Shown here piece after piece: positions 49,569 to 58,648 of a stretch of 64,000 nt of DNA (the stretch's first letter is position 1; each line of letters begins with the position of its first letter). Source of the stretch: Facklamia miroungae (GTDB lineage: Bacteria > Bacillota > Bacilli > Lactobacillales > Aerococcaceae). Under the pieces are notes generated by a model. The model did no database searches. It was not told the DNA's origin and worked only from the letters and a program-made list of their open reading frames with translations. The stretch is taken from assembly GCF_012396555.1 (NCBI RefSeq), contig NZ_JAAXPS010000003.1, positions 186,001 to 250,000 on the forward strand, given 5' to 3'. The position numbers were made by a program, and so were the translations under genes.

Positions 49569-49596
49569 TCGAGCAGATAACTAATAATAATAGTCT

Positions 49597-49633
49597 GAAC
49601 TTCCTAACAAATTATTTTGCTAGGAAGTTTTTT
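49597..49633 (+). terminator. Terminator of pta
   Basis: AACTTCCTA (49597-49605) pairs with TAGGAAGTT (49620-49628); the stem is followed by a T run to 49633. Confidence 0.85.
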
Positions 49634-49653
49634 TGTTAAATCGCATAAAAAGC

Positions 49654-49693
49654 ATTCACAAAATGAAAGTTAATGGTACAATGAACTTTGTGA
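49654..49693 (+). promoter_or_regulatory. Promoter of the wall-anchored amidase gene with an overlapping inverted repeat
   Basis: TTCACA (49654-49659) and TACAAT (49676-49681, with TGn extension) are 16 bp apart. TTCACAAA (49654-49661) and TTTGTGAA (49686-49693) are perfect inverted 8-mers lying on the -35 box and just after the start point. This could be an operator for a dimeric or looping repressor. Confidence 0.6.
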
Positions 49694-49716
49694 AAAAATA
49701 ATTCTGGAGGTTATCA

Positions 49717-51774
49717 ATGAAAAAAACACTCTCAAAGCAACTATTACTGGTCGCAACTCTTGTTCTCAATAGTCTGACCCCTATCGTTTTACAGGTTAAC
49801 GCTACAGAACCAGTGACGGTAGAAACGAGTCAAGCACAAAAAGAATATGATTCTCAAGCGTCGAATTTGACCGAGGTATTAAACCAGCCTAATAATGCAG
49901 CAATAAATAGTGATTCACCTGAAAAAGAGGCTGGGTCAACTGTTTACGATTCACAAAGTTTGGAAGAGGGAGTTTCACAAACTCCTCTAACTGTTGAAGA
50001 ATATAAACAACTTGATGCTACAACCTTAGCTGAGATGATTCGAAGTGGGAAAACGACTAGCCAAGAATTAATTGAGTTGGCTTTTCAAGTGATCGAAGAA
50101 ACGAATCCTGATCTTAATAATATTATTTCAACTCGCAAAGAGGAGGCTTTAGCAGAAGCAGCCGCTTTAGAAGATAAAGGACAACCCTTTTATGGTGTGC
50201 CTATGTTGGTAAAGGGCTTAGGTCATTCAGTTGAGGGTGGTATAAATTCGAATGGTTTGAAATTTTTAGAAGATCAGATCTCTCAAAGAGATGGACGCCA
50301 AGTTAAAGCGTTTAAAGAAGCAGGCTTTATAGTGATTGGACAAACCTCGTATCCTCAGTTTGGTTGGATCAATGTCACCAACTCTGAATTATACGGAGAC
50401 ACCCATAATCCATGGAACTTAGACCATAATCCAGGAGGTTCTTCTGGAGGATCTGCAGCCGCTGTAGCGATTGGACAAGTACCAATTGCCAGTTCAAGCG
50501 ATGCCGGGGGATCAACCCGAATCCCAGCTTCATGGTCTGGCCTAATTGGTCTACATCCTTCCAGAGGAATCTTAACTTGGGACAGTAGCTCTGAAAAAAA
50601 CCAAACCACACATTTTGCTGAAACAAAATCAATGCAAGATACGATTACTCTTTTTGAAACGTTATTGAAGGATAAGACTAAAAATGAAGTGCTTGAGGGG
50701 ACATTTGATAAGTCAACACCAATTGCCTTTACAACCATGACTCCAGCTGGCACAGTGATTTCACAAGATGCAATAAATGCGGTTAGAGGGGTAGTTAACT
50801 TCTTAAAAGGAGAGGGCTATCAGATAGAAGAAGTTGCTTACCCCGTGGACGGTAAGAAACTGATGGAAAATTATTACATTCTCGCTTCTTCCTATGCAGG
50901 ATCACTCGATTATATGGCGAAAAGGCCGTTAGGTCGCCCTATTCAAAGAGAAGATGTTGAATTGCTAACTTGGGCCTTGTATCAAACTTCTAAAGACCTG
51001 ACTAAAGAAGATGTGGCTAGCGCTTGGGAGAATATCCAGCAGATTACTGCAGAGATGGAAGCTTTCTATACTAAATATCCAGTTTTGCTAACAGCTACTA
51101 ACGCTTTCCCTGCACCTAAAGCTGATTATAATCATATCAGTCAGGAAATGGCTGTAAAAATGGAAGACATGTCACAGTTAAGTAAAGCAGAAAAATTACA
51201 GCTTATTTATGACCAATGGTTACCAGCCTGGACCTTAACTCCCTATACCCAATTGGCTAATTTAACAGGGACCCCCGCCTTAAGTTTACCGACCTATCTA
51301 ACGGCTAATAATTTACCAATGGGTGTGATGTTTAATACGTTTGCTAAAAACGATCGGAGTCTCTTACAAATCGGAAAATTGTTAGAAGAAAATAATCGTT
51401 TTATAACCTATTATCACCGACCTGAAAAGCCTCAACCCCCTGTAAACACTCCAGAAACGGATGGAGGAGAAGAGGAACTTCAACCTTTACCTAGCCAAAG
51501 TGAGGAGGAAGAAGTGATTGTTGAATCGCTTGATTCAGTTGAAGAGTGGAATAATTTAGAAGAAAATATAGAAGATACAGTCGATAAAGTTAAAATGGAA
51601 TATCCTACTTCTAAATCTGGATTAGACAATCATCAGACGACTAACTCACAAACGGTAGCAGCTAAGACAGATGATTCCCTGCCCGCAACAGGAGAAAAGC
51701 CTTTATCCCTCGTATATGGTATTAGCTTTACTATGCTAGGATTAGCTAGTTATCTTATTAGAAAAAAATACTAA
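49717..51774 (+). CDS. LPxTG-anchored amidase-signature family enzyme
   Basis: 685 residues. A signal peptide (about 1-31, ending VNATE), then the amidase-signature hydrolase fold (about 90-570), then a Pro/Glu/Ser-rich wall-spanning region and the sorting signal LPATG (655-659), hydrophobic helix and RKKY. The Ser-cisSer-Lys triad is visible: Lys166 (MLVKGLG), cis-Ser242 (PGGSSGGS) and nucleophile Ser266 (DAGGSTRIPAS). The family hydrolyses amides; intracellular relatives include GatA. A secreted, wall-bound form suggests a substrate such as a peptide, lipid or wall amide, not known. GGAGG precedes the ATG. Confidence 0.9.
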   Translation: MKKTLSKQLLLVATLVLNSLTPIVLQVNATEPVTVETSQAQKEYDSQASNLTEVLNQPNNAAINSDSPEKEAGSTVYDSQSLEEGVSQTPLTVEEYKQLDATTLAEMIRSGKTTSQELIELAFQVIEETNPDLNNIISTRKEEALAEAAALEDKGQPFYGVPMLVKGLGHSVEGGINSNGLKFLEDQISQRDGRQVKAFKEAGFIVIGQTSYPQFGWINVTNSELYGDTHNPWNLDHNPGGSSGGSAAAVAIGQVPIASSSDAGGSTRIPASWSGLIGLHPSRGILTWDSSSEKNQTTHFAETKSMQDTITLFETLLKDKTKNEVLEGTFDKSTPIAFTTMTPAGTVISQDAINAVRGVVNFLKGEGYQIEEVAYPVDGKKLMENYYILASSYAGSLDYMAKRPLGRPIQREDVELLTWALYQTSKDLTKEDVASAWENIQQITAEMEAFYTKYPVLLTATNAFPAPKADYNHISQEMAVKMEDMSQLSKAEKLQLIYDQWLPAWTLTPYTQLANLTGTPALSLPTYLTANNLPMGVMFNTFAKNDRSLLQIGKLLEENNRFITYYHRPEKPQPPVNTPETDGGEEELQPLPSQSEEEEVIVESLDSVEEWNNLEENIEDTVDKVKMEYPTSKSGLDNHQTTNSQTVAAKTDDSLPATGEKPLSLVYGISFTMLGLASYLIRKKY

Positions 51775-51783
51775 ATGAATAGA

Positions 51784-51815
51784 AAGAACCGCCCCAATAG
51801 GAGCGGTTCTTAATT
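51784..51815. terminator. Bidirectional hairpin between convergent genes
   Basis: AAGAACCGC (51784-51792) pairs with GCGGTTCTT (51803-51811). The T-rich flanks are weak on both sides. It serves the amidase gene on the plus strand and the DUF4430 gene on the minus strand. Confidence 0.65.
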
Positions 51816-51835
51816 ATTACATGTGTCTATATAAA

Positions 51836-52399
51836 TTAGGCAGGATCAGTAGTATCGGCTTCTTGGGCAGGAATAATGGTAACAGGAATATCATCAATCG
51901 TACCATAATACCATTCAATCTCATCGCCGTCTTCTAGTTTTTGAGAGACAACACCAAGTTCAGCAAATTGCTTATTTATGAGATACATCCATGTATTGGG
52001 CGCGTAATCATTTTCTACACCCTCAATAACATCGACAACCCCTTCGTCTTCATTAAAATTGAATTCTAATTCTTCAATGGCGGACATAGCCTCTAAAACA
52101 CTTACTCCACCAATGTTATTGACTTGATATTCAAGCGGAGAACCATTTTCTTGATTGATAATAATTGTAGCTGTACCTTCTTGGCCTTGAGCGTCATTGG
52201 TTGGTGTTTCTACTGTTGTTTCTTCCGTCGTTGTTTTGTCAACATCAGCTGTTGTCTCTGCTGGTGTCGACTCGCTTGTCGTCGTTTCCTCAGTAGGAGC
52301 ATTTTCAACACTTGCTTTTTTATTTCCGGGTAATTTATCGCAAGCTGTTAAAAATATCGCCAAAATTATAATGGTGGAAACTTGTAATATTTTTTTCAT
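51836..52399 (-). CDS. DUF4430 domain lipoprotein
   Basis: 187 residues. Signal peptide with lipobox FLTAC (Cys20), then a Thr/Glu/Ser-rich linker (about 29-72), then a DUF4430 domain (ATIIINQENGSPLEY, SVLEAMSAIEELEF, NTWMYLINKQ, LEDGDEIEWYYG). The domain resembles the C-terminal region of intrinsic factor/transcobalamin-like proteins and is often seen in surface proteins near ECF or B12 genes; here no such gene is adjacent. Ligand unknown. GAGGAGG lies 10 nt before the ATG. Confidence 0.85.
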   Translation of the reverse strand: MKKILQVSTIIILAIFLTACDKLPGNKKASVENAPTEETTTSESTPAETTADVDKTTTEETTVETPTNDAQGQEGTATIIINQENGSPLEYQVNNIGGVSVLEAMSAIEELEFNFNEDEGVVDVIEGVENDYAPNTWMYLINKQFAELGVVSQKLEDGDEIEWYYGTIDDIPVTIIPAQEADTTDPA

Positions 52400-52429
52400 G
52401 AACTGACCTCCTCATTTTCTATTACTATA

Positions 52430-52458
52430 AAATTAGCAATAATTAACTACAAAGTCAA
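52430..52458 (-). promoter_or_regulatory. Promoter of the DUF4430 lipoprotein gene
   Basis: On the minus strand TTGACT (complement of 52453-52458) and TAATTT (complement of 52430-52435) are 17 bp apart. A plus-strand TATAAT for tsaE lies at 52487-52492, so the region is a divergent promoter. Confidence 0.5.
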
Positions 52459-52523
52459 ATAATTCGTAGTTTTATGGAATCTTCGCTATAATTAATTTAG
52501 AAGTAGAATGAATGGAGAAATAG

Positions 52524-53012
52524 ATGATGAAGTATACTAGCCATAGTTTAACAGAGACTCAAGCATTGGCTAAAACTTTGGCACAAATTATTCAGCCGGG
52601 CAGTTTAATTCTCCTGTCAGGCCCCCTAGGATCGGGCAAAACGGCATTTACGCAAGCTTTTGGTCAAACCCTCGGTATTCAAAGGGCCATCAAAAGTCCG
52701 ACCTACACGATTGTCAAAGAATATGAGTTAGATCAAGTTGCTGATCGGTTAATACATATTGATGCTTATCGCCTAGAAGAAGGTGGAGCAGATACAGTTG
52801 ATTTTGAACAATTCTTGGATCCAAGGACGCTTTGTTTAGTGGAGTGGCCTGAATTTATTATGGACTATTTACCTAAGGAATATATAAAGATACAGTTCGA
52901 ACTTATCGACAAGCAGCAACGGCAAATTGTAATTAGTCTCTCACCTCAAGCGGACCAAAAACATGAGACTATATATCAAGATTTGTTGAGACATATAGAA
53001 AGGATTGATTAA
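52524..53012 (+). CDS. tsaE: tRNA threonylcarbamoyladenosine biosynthesis ATPase TsaE
   Basis: 162 residues. The P-loop is GPLGSGKT (33-40), followed by the family block KSPTYTIVKEYE, HIDAYRLEEGGADTVDFEQFLD and LVEWPEF. It regulates the TsaBD complex that makes t6A at tRNA position 37. GGAG lies 6 nt before the first ATG; a second ATG follows directly. A GNAT gene starts 3 nt after its stop, suggesting one transcript. Confidence 0.95.
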   Translation: MMKYTSHSLTETQALAKTLAQIIQPGSLILLSGPLGSGKTAFTQAFGQTLGIQRAIKSPTYTIVKEYELDQVADRLIHIDAYRLEEGGADTVDFEQFLDPRTLCLVEWPEFIMDYLPKEYIKIQFELIDKQQRQIVISLSPQADQKHETIYQDLLRHIERID

Positions 53013-53015
53013 AGA

Positions 53016-53579
53016 ATGCCTCAGTGGGAAGACCCTAACCAAGCAAAGCAAGTTGAAGTGGTTGAAGAGGAAATTAAACTTTCAATCCGCCAAGCTCAAG
53101 TTAAAGATGCGCGAGCTATTTTAGGCTTAATGAGACATATTGGTAAAGAAACGAAATACTTAACGACAGGTCCCGAAGGGCTCCCGCTGGATGTTAAACA
53201 AGAGCGAGATTTAATCCGCAAGTATGAATTATCTGAAAAATCCTTATTACTTGTCGTTGAAGTCGATGACCAATTAATTGGTATGGGTAATTTAGCCAAT
53301 TTATCAAATCGCAAACAAAATCATATTGCTGAAATCGGTGTATCCCTTGTCAGAGAATATTGGGGCTATGGGATTGGCAGAATGATTGTAGAAGAATTAA
53401 TGGGATTTGCTGAAAGAGTAGGAATTAGCGTTTTGTGTTTAGAAGTTGTCACTGAAAACCAACGCGCGGTTCAATTATATCAATCGCTAGGTTTTGAAAT
53501 TAAAGGAACCTTGAGTCAACGATTGCGACATGGCCATTTTTATTTTGATGTCTACACAATGGAAAAAGTCATCAATTAA
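53016..53579 (+). CDS. GNAT-family N-acetyltransferase
   Basis: 187 residues. The acetyl-CoA motif is VSLVREYWGYGIGRMIVEEL, preceded by a beta strand and followed by ENQRAVQLYQSLGFEIKGTL, typical GNAT motif B. It ends FYFDVYTMEKVI, similar to acetyltransferases near tsaE in other lactic acid bacteria. The substrate is unknown. It is not RimI by clear motif. A terminator follows. Confidence 0.88.
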   Translation: MPQWEDPNQAKQVEVVEEEIKLSIRQAQVKDARAILGLMRHIGKETKYLTTGPEGLPLDVKQERDLIRKYELSEKSLLLVVEVDDQLIGMGNLANLSNRKQNHIAEIGVSLVREYWGYGIGRMIVEELMGFAERVGISVLCLEVVTENQRAVQLYQSLGFEIKGTLSQRLRHGHFYFDVYTMEKVIN

Positions 53580-53593
53580 ACCGCTTTCAAAAT

Positions 53594-53623
53594 AGGATGT
53601 CACTTTACAAGTGACATCCTTTT
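53594..53623 (+). terminator. Terminator of the tsaE-GNAT operon
   Basis: AGGATGTCACTT (53594-53605) pairs perfectly with AAGTGACATCCT (53609-53620) over a 3-nt loop, then TTT. Confidence 0.85.
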
Positions 53624-53664
53624 AACTAGAATAGAAAGACGATCATATTGAAGGGGAAAAAATA

Positions 53665-54564
53665 ATGAATTTATTAGAACAATTTCCTAGCATCAAAATT
53701 TTAAAAGATGAACCATTATCAAAATATACTTATACAAAAACAGGCGGGAAGGCAGATTACTTAATATTTCCGCAAGACCGTTCCCAAGTGGAACAAATAG
53801 TCAATTATGCCAGAATAGAACTTATACCCTTAACCGTATTGGGGAATGCGTCGAATTTAATTGTAAAAGACGGCGGGATCCGCGGAATTGTCTTAATGAT
53901 GACTGAAATGAAAGCAATGCGACTGATCAATTCACAAACACTTGAAGCAGAGTCAGGTGCCTCGCTCATTCAATTAACTCATCTGGCCTTGAAAGAATCC
54001 CTCGCTGGCTTAGAATTCGCCTGTGGCATTCCTGGCTCAATTGGTGGAGCTGTCTATATGAATGCGGGTGCATATGGCGGAGAAGTCAAAGATGTCATAG
54101 ATGAGGTTGATGTTATCAGCCGTGAAGGCCAAATTCGCACATTCAAAAATGCTGACTGTCTTTTTTCTTATCGTCATTCAATTTTTCAAGAACAAAACGA
54201 TTTAATCTTGGCAGTTCGTTTTAAGCTTCACATGGGAGAAGAATTAAAAATCAAAGCAGAAATGGATCGCTTAACAAAATTGCGGGAATCAAAGCAGCCC
54301 TTGGAATACCCTTCATGTGGTTCTGTCTTTAAAAGACCTGAGGGTTATTATACAGGCCAATTAATTCAAGAAGCAGGACTTCAAGGACACCGCATTGGAG
54401 GTGCAGAAGTTTCGCGAAAACATGCGGGCTTTATCGTTAATATCGATCATGCAACAGCTACGGATTATACGGATTTAATTGCTTATATCCAAGCAACGAT
54501 TTGGGAAAAAAACCAAGTGCGCCTTGAAACTGAAGTTCGCATTATCGGTGAAAATGAAATTTAA
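53665..54564 (+). CDS. murB: UDP-N-acetylenolpyruvoylglucosamine reductase MurB
   Basis: 299 residues; FAD enzyme of the second committed step of peptidoglycan synthesis. FAD-binding motifs YTKTGGKADYLIFP, LGNASNLIV and CGIPGSIGGAVYMNAGAYGGE are intact, and the catalytic serine lies in YPSCGSVFKRP. The last loop EAGLQGHRIGGAEVSRKHAGF is typical of the type IIa enzymes. AAGGGG lies upstream. The murB-potABCD order is also known in streptococci and lactococci; here a terminator lies between them. Confidence 0.97.
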   Translation: MNLLEQFPSIKILKDEPLSKYTYTKTGGKADYLIFPQDRSQVEQIVNYARIELIPLTVLGNASNLIVKDGGIRGIVLMMTEMKAMRLINSQTLEAESGASLIQLTHLALKESLAGLEFACGIPGSIGGAVYMNAGAYGGEVKDVIDEVDVISREGQIRTFKNADCLFSYRHSIFQEQNDLILAVRFKLHMGEELKIKAEMDRLTKLRESKQPLEYPSCGSVFKRPEGYYTGQLIQEAGLQGHRIGGAEVSRKHAGFIVNIDHATATDYTDLIAYIQATIWEKNQVRLETEVRIIGENEI

Positions 54565-54582
54565 TCGCTTAATTTAATCAGA

Positions 54583-54611
54583 AAGTCACACCATGCGTTG
54601 TGGCTTTTTTT
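54583..54611 (+). terminator. Terminator after murB
   Basis: AAGTCACA (54583-54590) pairs with TGTGGCTT (54599-54606), one G-U, then T run to 54611. Confidence 0.75.
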
Positions 54612-54670
54612 AGTTATTAAATGTGAAAGTTGAATATTTTGAATATAAAGATTAAATTCTAAATTCTAGC

Positions 54671-54700
54671 TTACCAAGCATACTAATAAAATGATATAAT
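54671..54700 (+). promoter_or_regulatory. Promoter of potABCD
   Basis: TTACCA (54671-54676) and TATAAT (54695-54700) are 18 bp apart, with TGn before the -10 box. It lies 45 nt before potA. Confidence 0.65.
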
Positions 54701-54745
54701 CTGGCGGAAGGTTAACTTCAAAAAATACAGAAGAGGGTGGCAAGC

Positions 54746-55855
54746 ATGAGTGAAGCATTGTTAAGTGTTGAATTGAAAAACGTTTCAAAACACTTTGATG
54801 ATCAAATGGTTTTAAAAAATATCGATATGGAGTTGGAACAGGGACAGTTTTATACTTTGCTTGGACCATCAGGATGTGGTAAAACTACAATTCTAAGAAT
54901 TATTGCTGGTTTTACGAAAGCGAGTGAAGGAACCGTTTCGATTCAGGGTAAGGAAGTAACCGATATTCCTGCTAATAAACGAAAAGTAAATACGGTATTT
55001 CAAGATTATGCGTTATTTCCGCATATGACGGTGTTTGATAATATTGCTTTTGGTTTATCAGTAAAAAAAGTTGACAAGCAAACAATTAAAGAAAAAGTAT
55101 TAGCTGCGCTAAAGCAAGTGCGGTTAGAAGGCTATCAAGATCGAAACATTAATGAAATGTCTGGTGGACAAAAACAGCGTGTCGCCATTGCGCGTGCTTT
55201 AGTAAACGAACCGGATGTTTTACTTTTAGATGAGCCCTTATCTGCTTTAGATTTAAAACTAAGGACCGATATGCAGTACGAATTACGTGAGTTACAAAAA
55301 CGTTTAGGGATTACCTTTGTCTTTGTGACCCATGACCAAGAAGAAGCTTTGGCGATGTCAGACTGGATTTTTGTTATGGACAAGGGTGAAATTGTCCAAT
55401 CCGGCACGCCTTCAGATATTTATGATGAGCCAATCAATCGTTATGTGGCTGACTTTATTGGTGAATCAAATATTATTGATGCGACCATGATTGATGATTA
55501 TCGGGTTGAATTTGTCGGTCATGAATTCGATTGTGAGGATGCAGGTATTCCTAAAGGTGAAGCTGTTGAAGTGGTTATTCGGCCAGAAGATGTGCGGATC
55601 ACTGCTCCTAATCAAGGCCAAATCAATGCAACGGTCGACACCATGCTCTTTAGAGGTATGTTCAATGAAATTATTGCTTATGATGACGATCAAAATGAAT
55701 GGATGATCCATACAACTGAGAAAGTTGAAATTGGCCAAAAAATTGGTCTCCAGATTGGGCCAAATGAAATTCACGTCATGCGGTTCAACGAAACCGAAGA
55801 AGAATTTGATGCCCGTCTAGAACAATATGAGGGGGACGACGATGAAGAAGAGTAA
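54746..55855 (+). CDS. potA: Spermidine/putrescine importer ATPase PotA
   Basis: 369 residues from the ATG at 54746, which lies after GAGGGTGG; GTG at 54737 lies within that site. Walker A is GPSGCGKTT (40-48), the signature is MSGGQKQR, Walker [15 protein letters not shown] and the switch histidine is in VTHDQEE. The C-terminal TOBE domain (about 290-360) ends in an acidic tail. It overlaps potB by 14 nt. Confidence 0.96.
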   Translation: MSEALLSVELKNVSKHFDDQMVLKNIDMELEQGQFYTLLGPSGCGKTTILRIIAGFTKASEGTVSIQGKEVTDIPANKRKVNTVFQDYALFPHMTVFDNIAFGLSVKKVDKQTIKEKVLAALKQVRLEGYQDRNINEMSGGQKQRVAIARALVNEPDVLLLDEPLSALDLKLRTDMQYELRELQKRLGITFVFVTHDQEEALAMSDWIFVMDKGEIVQSGTPSDIYDEPINRYVADFIGESNIIDATMIDDYRVEFVGHEFDCEDAGIPKGEAVEVVIRPEDVRITAPNQGQINATVDTMLFRGMFNEIIAYDDDQNEWMIHTTEKVEIGQKIGLQIGPNEIHVMRFNETEEEFDARLEQYEGDDDEEE

Positions 55856-56660
55856 TATTCATTTACTAGCAATACCATACTATTTGTGGTTAATCATTTT
55901 TGTAATTACTCCCTTACTTGTTCTTTTTCAACGTTCATTTATAGGGATAGATGGTCAGTTCACTTTGGCTAATTATCAGCACTTTTTCAGTTCAATGGAA
56001 TATATCCGCATGACTCTGTCTTCATTCTGGTATGCTTTTTTAGTGACTTTTTTTACTTTTTTATTAGCCTATCCTTTAGCGTATTTTCTGTCAAAAAGCC
56101 CACATAAAGATTTATGGTTAATGTTAATTATTCTGCCAACTTGGATCAATCTTCTTTTAAAAACGTATGCCTTTATAGGTATTTTCGGCAATTCTGGTCC
56201 CTTAAATAATTTCTTTGAAATGATTGGTCTTGGCAGACAACAGTTATTATTTACGGATACGTCTTTCATATTAGTTGCGGCTTATATTGAATTACCCTTT
56301 ATGTTTCTGCCTATTTTTAACTCTATCAACGAAATTCAACCTAGTCTCTTAGAAGCGGCCCATGATTTGGGGGCTTCTAAATTGACCATTGTTCGGCGCA
56401 TAATCTTCCCTTTGTCACTGAGAGGTGTGCGCTCCGGAGTTCAAGCAGTCTTTATCCCTTCATTGTCTCTATTTATGCTTACCCGTTTAATCGGAGGTAA
56501 TCGCGTTATTACCTTGGGAACGGCTGTTGAGCAACATTTCTTGGTCACTCAAGACTGGGGCATGGGATCAACAATTGGTGTTGTGTTAATGTTGATTATG
56601 TTTATTATTCTATTTATTACGAGAGATCGGTCTAAAGCAGGAGGTGTTCAAGATGCATAA
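55842..56660 (+). CDS. potB: Spermidine/putrescine permease PotB
   Basis: 272 residues from the ATG at 55842 ([17 protein letters not shown]), with GAGGGGGACGACG upstream; an in-frame start at 55827 is not needed. There are six membrane helices and the EAA loop [24 protein letters not shown] that contacts PotA. It overlaps potC by 8 nt. Confidence 0.95.
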   Translation: MKKSNIHLLAIPYYLWLIIFVITPLLVLFQRSFIGIDGQFTLANYQHFFSSMEYIRMTLSSFWYAFLVTFFTFLLAYPLAYFLSKSPHKDLWLMLIILPTWINLLLKTYAFIGIFGNSGPLNNFFEMIGLGRQQLLFTDTSFILVAAYIELPFMFLPIFNSINEIQPSLLEAAHDLGASKLTIVRRIIFPLSLRGVRSGVQAVFIPSLSLFMLTRLIGGNRVITLGTAVEQHFLVTQDWGMGSTIGVVLMLIMFIILFITRDRSKAGGVQDA

Positions 56661-57480
56661 TACGGAAAAAAGAATGGGGTCAACTATCTATATTGGTTTT
56701 GTTTTCTTATTGATGTATGCGCCACTTTTTTACCTAATGTTTTATTCTTTCAACGCAGGTGGCGATATGACTAATTTTTCCGGGTTTACGTTTGAACATT
56801 ACCAAGCCTTATTTGAAGATACGCGACTAATGACTTTTATCCTCAATACCTTTATAGTGGCTCTTTTATCCGCTTTAATTGCGACGATAATCGGTACTTT
56901 AGGGGCGATTGCTATTTATTATTATCGCTCGAATCGAAATCGCCAAGCTATTCTTAACTTAAACTCGGTCCTAATGGTGACACCGGACGTTATGATGGGG
57001 GCCAGTTTTCTCTTAATGTTCTCCTTCTTGTTAAAATTTGAATTTGGTTTTACAACCGTTCTGTTATCACATATCGCTTTTAACGTTCCGATAGTTGTTT
57101 TGATGGTTTTACCGCGCTTATATGAAATGAACCCATCGATGATTACAGCTGCTCAAGACTTGGGAGCCAATCAAAATCAAATTCTTTCAAGGATTATTTT
57201 ACCTTCGATTAAAAGTGGTGTTTTGGCTGGCTATTTCATGGCGTTCACCTATTCATTAGATGACTTTGCGGTTACATTCTTTATCACCGGAAATGGCTTC
57301 TCAACCCTTTCTGTCGAAGTGTATTCGCGTGCCAGAACAGGTGTTAGTTTAGAAATAAATGCGTTATCCACTTTGATGTTCCTATTAGCTCTTTTACTTG
57401 TGTTTGGTTACTATAGTTTACGCGTGGGTGAACAAAGACGAGCAGCTCTTAGAGTGCGTCAAGCGAGAGGAGGTAAGTAA
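56653..57480 (+). CDS. potC: Spermidine/putrescine permease PotC
   Basis: 275 residues from the ATG at 56653, behind AGGAGGTG. There are about six membrane helices, with the EAA loop MITAAQDLGANQNQILSRIILPSIKSG. It pairs with PotB to form the channel. Its stop codon shares one base with the potD start. Confidence 0.95.
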   Translation: MHNTEKRMGSTIYIGFVFLLMYAPLFYLMFYSFNAGGDMTNFSGFTFEHYQALFEDTRLMTFILNTFIVALLSALIATIIGTLGAIAIYYYRSNRNRQAILNLNSVLMVTPDVMMGASFLLMFSFLLKFEFGFTTVLLSHIAFNVPIVVLMVLPRLYEMNPSMITAAQDLGANQNQILSRIILPSIKSGVLAGYFMAFTYSLDDFAVTFFITGNGFSTLSVEVYSRARTGVSLEINALSTLMFLLALLLVFGYYSLRVGEQRRAALRVRQARGGK

Positions 57481-58559
57481 TGAAAACCTTAATTAATGCA
57501 GCAATTACCATTCTAGCAGCAGTGGGTCTGATGTTTATCGGACGTTACTATCTGCAATCGAGTCAAGGCTTAACCGGCGAGAGTAACATTGTTAATTTTT
57601 ATAATTGGGGCGATTATATTGATCCAGATTTAATTGACGCGTTTGAAGAAGAGACTGGCTATGTGGTTGTATATGAGACTTTCGATTCCAACGAAGCCAT
57701 GTTAACTAAGATTCAACAAGGAGGGACCAATTACGATTTAATTGGTCCTAGTGAATATATGGTTGAAAACATGTTGGAGTTAAATCTATTAGAAGAAATT
57801 GACCATGATAAATTACCTAACTTAAAACACATTGATAAAAAATTCCTTGACCAAAGCTTTGATCCAGGCAATCAATATTCCGTTCCTTATTTCTGGGGCA
57901 CATTGGGGATTTTGTATGATACGAGTCAAATTCCTGAAGGAGAAATAACGAGCTGGAATGATCTATGGAAAGATAAGTATCGCAATCAAATTATGATTAT
58001 TGATGGCGCGCGAGAAGTGATTGGGATCGGTTTGCAATCCGAAGGTCATTCCTTAAATGAAACCGATAGTCAATTAATTGAGCAAGCAACTGCAAAAATG
58101 AAGACGCTTATGCCTAATATTTTAGCTTTACTCGCAGATGAAATTAAAATGTATGCTTCAATCGGAGAAGCGCCGATCGCTATCACCTATTCAGGAGAAG
58201 CGGCAACAGCTATGGATGAAAACGAGGATTTAGCCTATATGGTTCCTAAGGAAGGTTCTAATATATGGTTTGATACCCTAGCTATTCCTAAAGGAGCAAA
58301 AAATGTTCAAGGTGCGCATGCTTTAATGGACTTTTTGATGCGACCAGATATCGCAGCTAGAAATGCAGAATATATTGGGTATGCTACACCAAATAAGGAT
58401 GCGATTGATCTGATGGATCCTGAAGTAATTAACGACCCAGCTTTTTATCCACCCCAAGAAATTACTGACCATTTAGAAATCTACCGCAATCTGGGTCAAG
58501 AAAAATTGATTGAATATAACGATGAGTACTTACGTGTTAAACTTGAACCAAGGTATTAG
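57480..58559 (+). CDS. potD: Spermidine/putrescine-binding protein PotD
   Basis: 359 residues. The N-terminus is an uncleaved signal-like helix (about 5-25) without a lipobox cysteine, as in streptococcal PotD, so it may stay anchored by this helix. The binding-protein core begins NIVNFYNWGDYIDPDLIDAFEEETGY and includes YDLIGPSEYMVENM and VPYFWGTLGILYD. It captures polyamines for PotABC. AGGAGG lies 8 nt before the ATG. Confidence 0.95.
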   Translation: MKTLINAAITILAAVGLMFIGRYYLQSSQGLTGESNIVNFYNWGDYIDPDLIDAFEEETGYVVVYETFDSNEAMLTKIQQGGTNYDLIGPSEYMVENMLELNLLEEIDHDKLPNLKHIDKKFLDQSFDPGNQYSVPYFWGTLGILYDTSQIPEGEITSWNDLWKDKYRNQIMIIDGAREVIGIGLQSEGHSLNETDSQLIEQATAKMKTLMPNILALLADEIKMYASIGEAPIAITYSGEAATAMDENEDLAYMVPKEGSNIWFDTLAIPKGAKNVQGAHALMDFLMRPDIAARNAEYIGYATPNKDAIDLMDPEVINDPAFYPPQEITDHLEIYRNLGQEKLIEYNDEYLRVKLEPRY

Positions 58560-58648
58560 CTAAAATTTACATATTCTTTACAAAAAACAGGCCCTAAAAT
58601 TCACAATCACTTGGTAAACTTAATCTAACATTTGATTGGAGTGATTAA

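Noticed and set aside
52124..52406. Plus-strand short frames rich in Val, Ser or Cys, antisense to the DUF4430 gene
   Set aside because: They arise from the Thr/Glu-rich linker read on the opposite strand and have no ribosome site.
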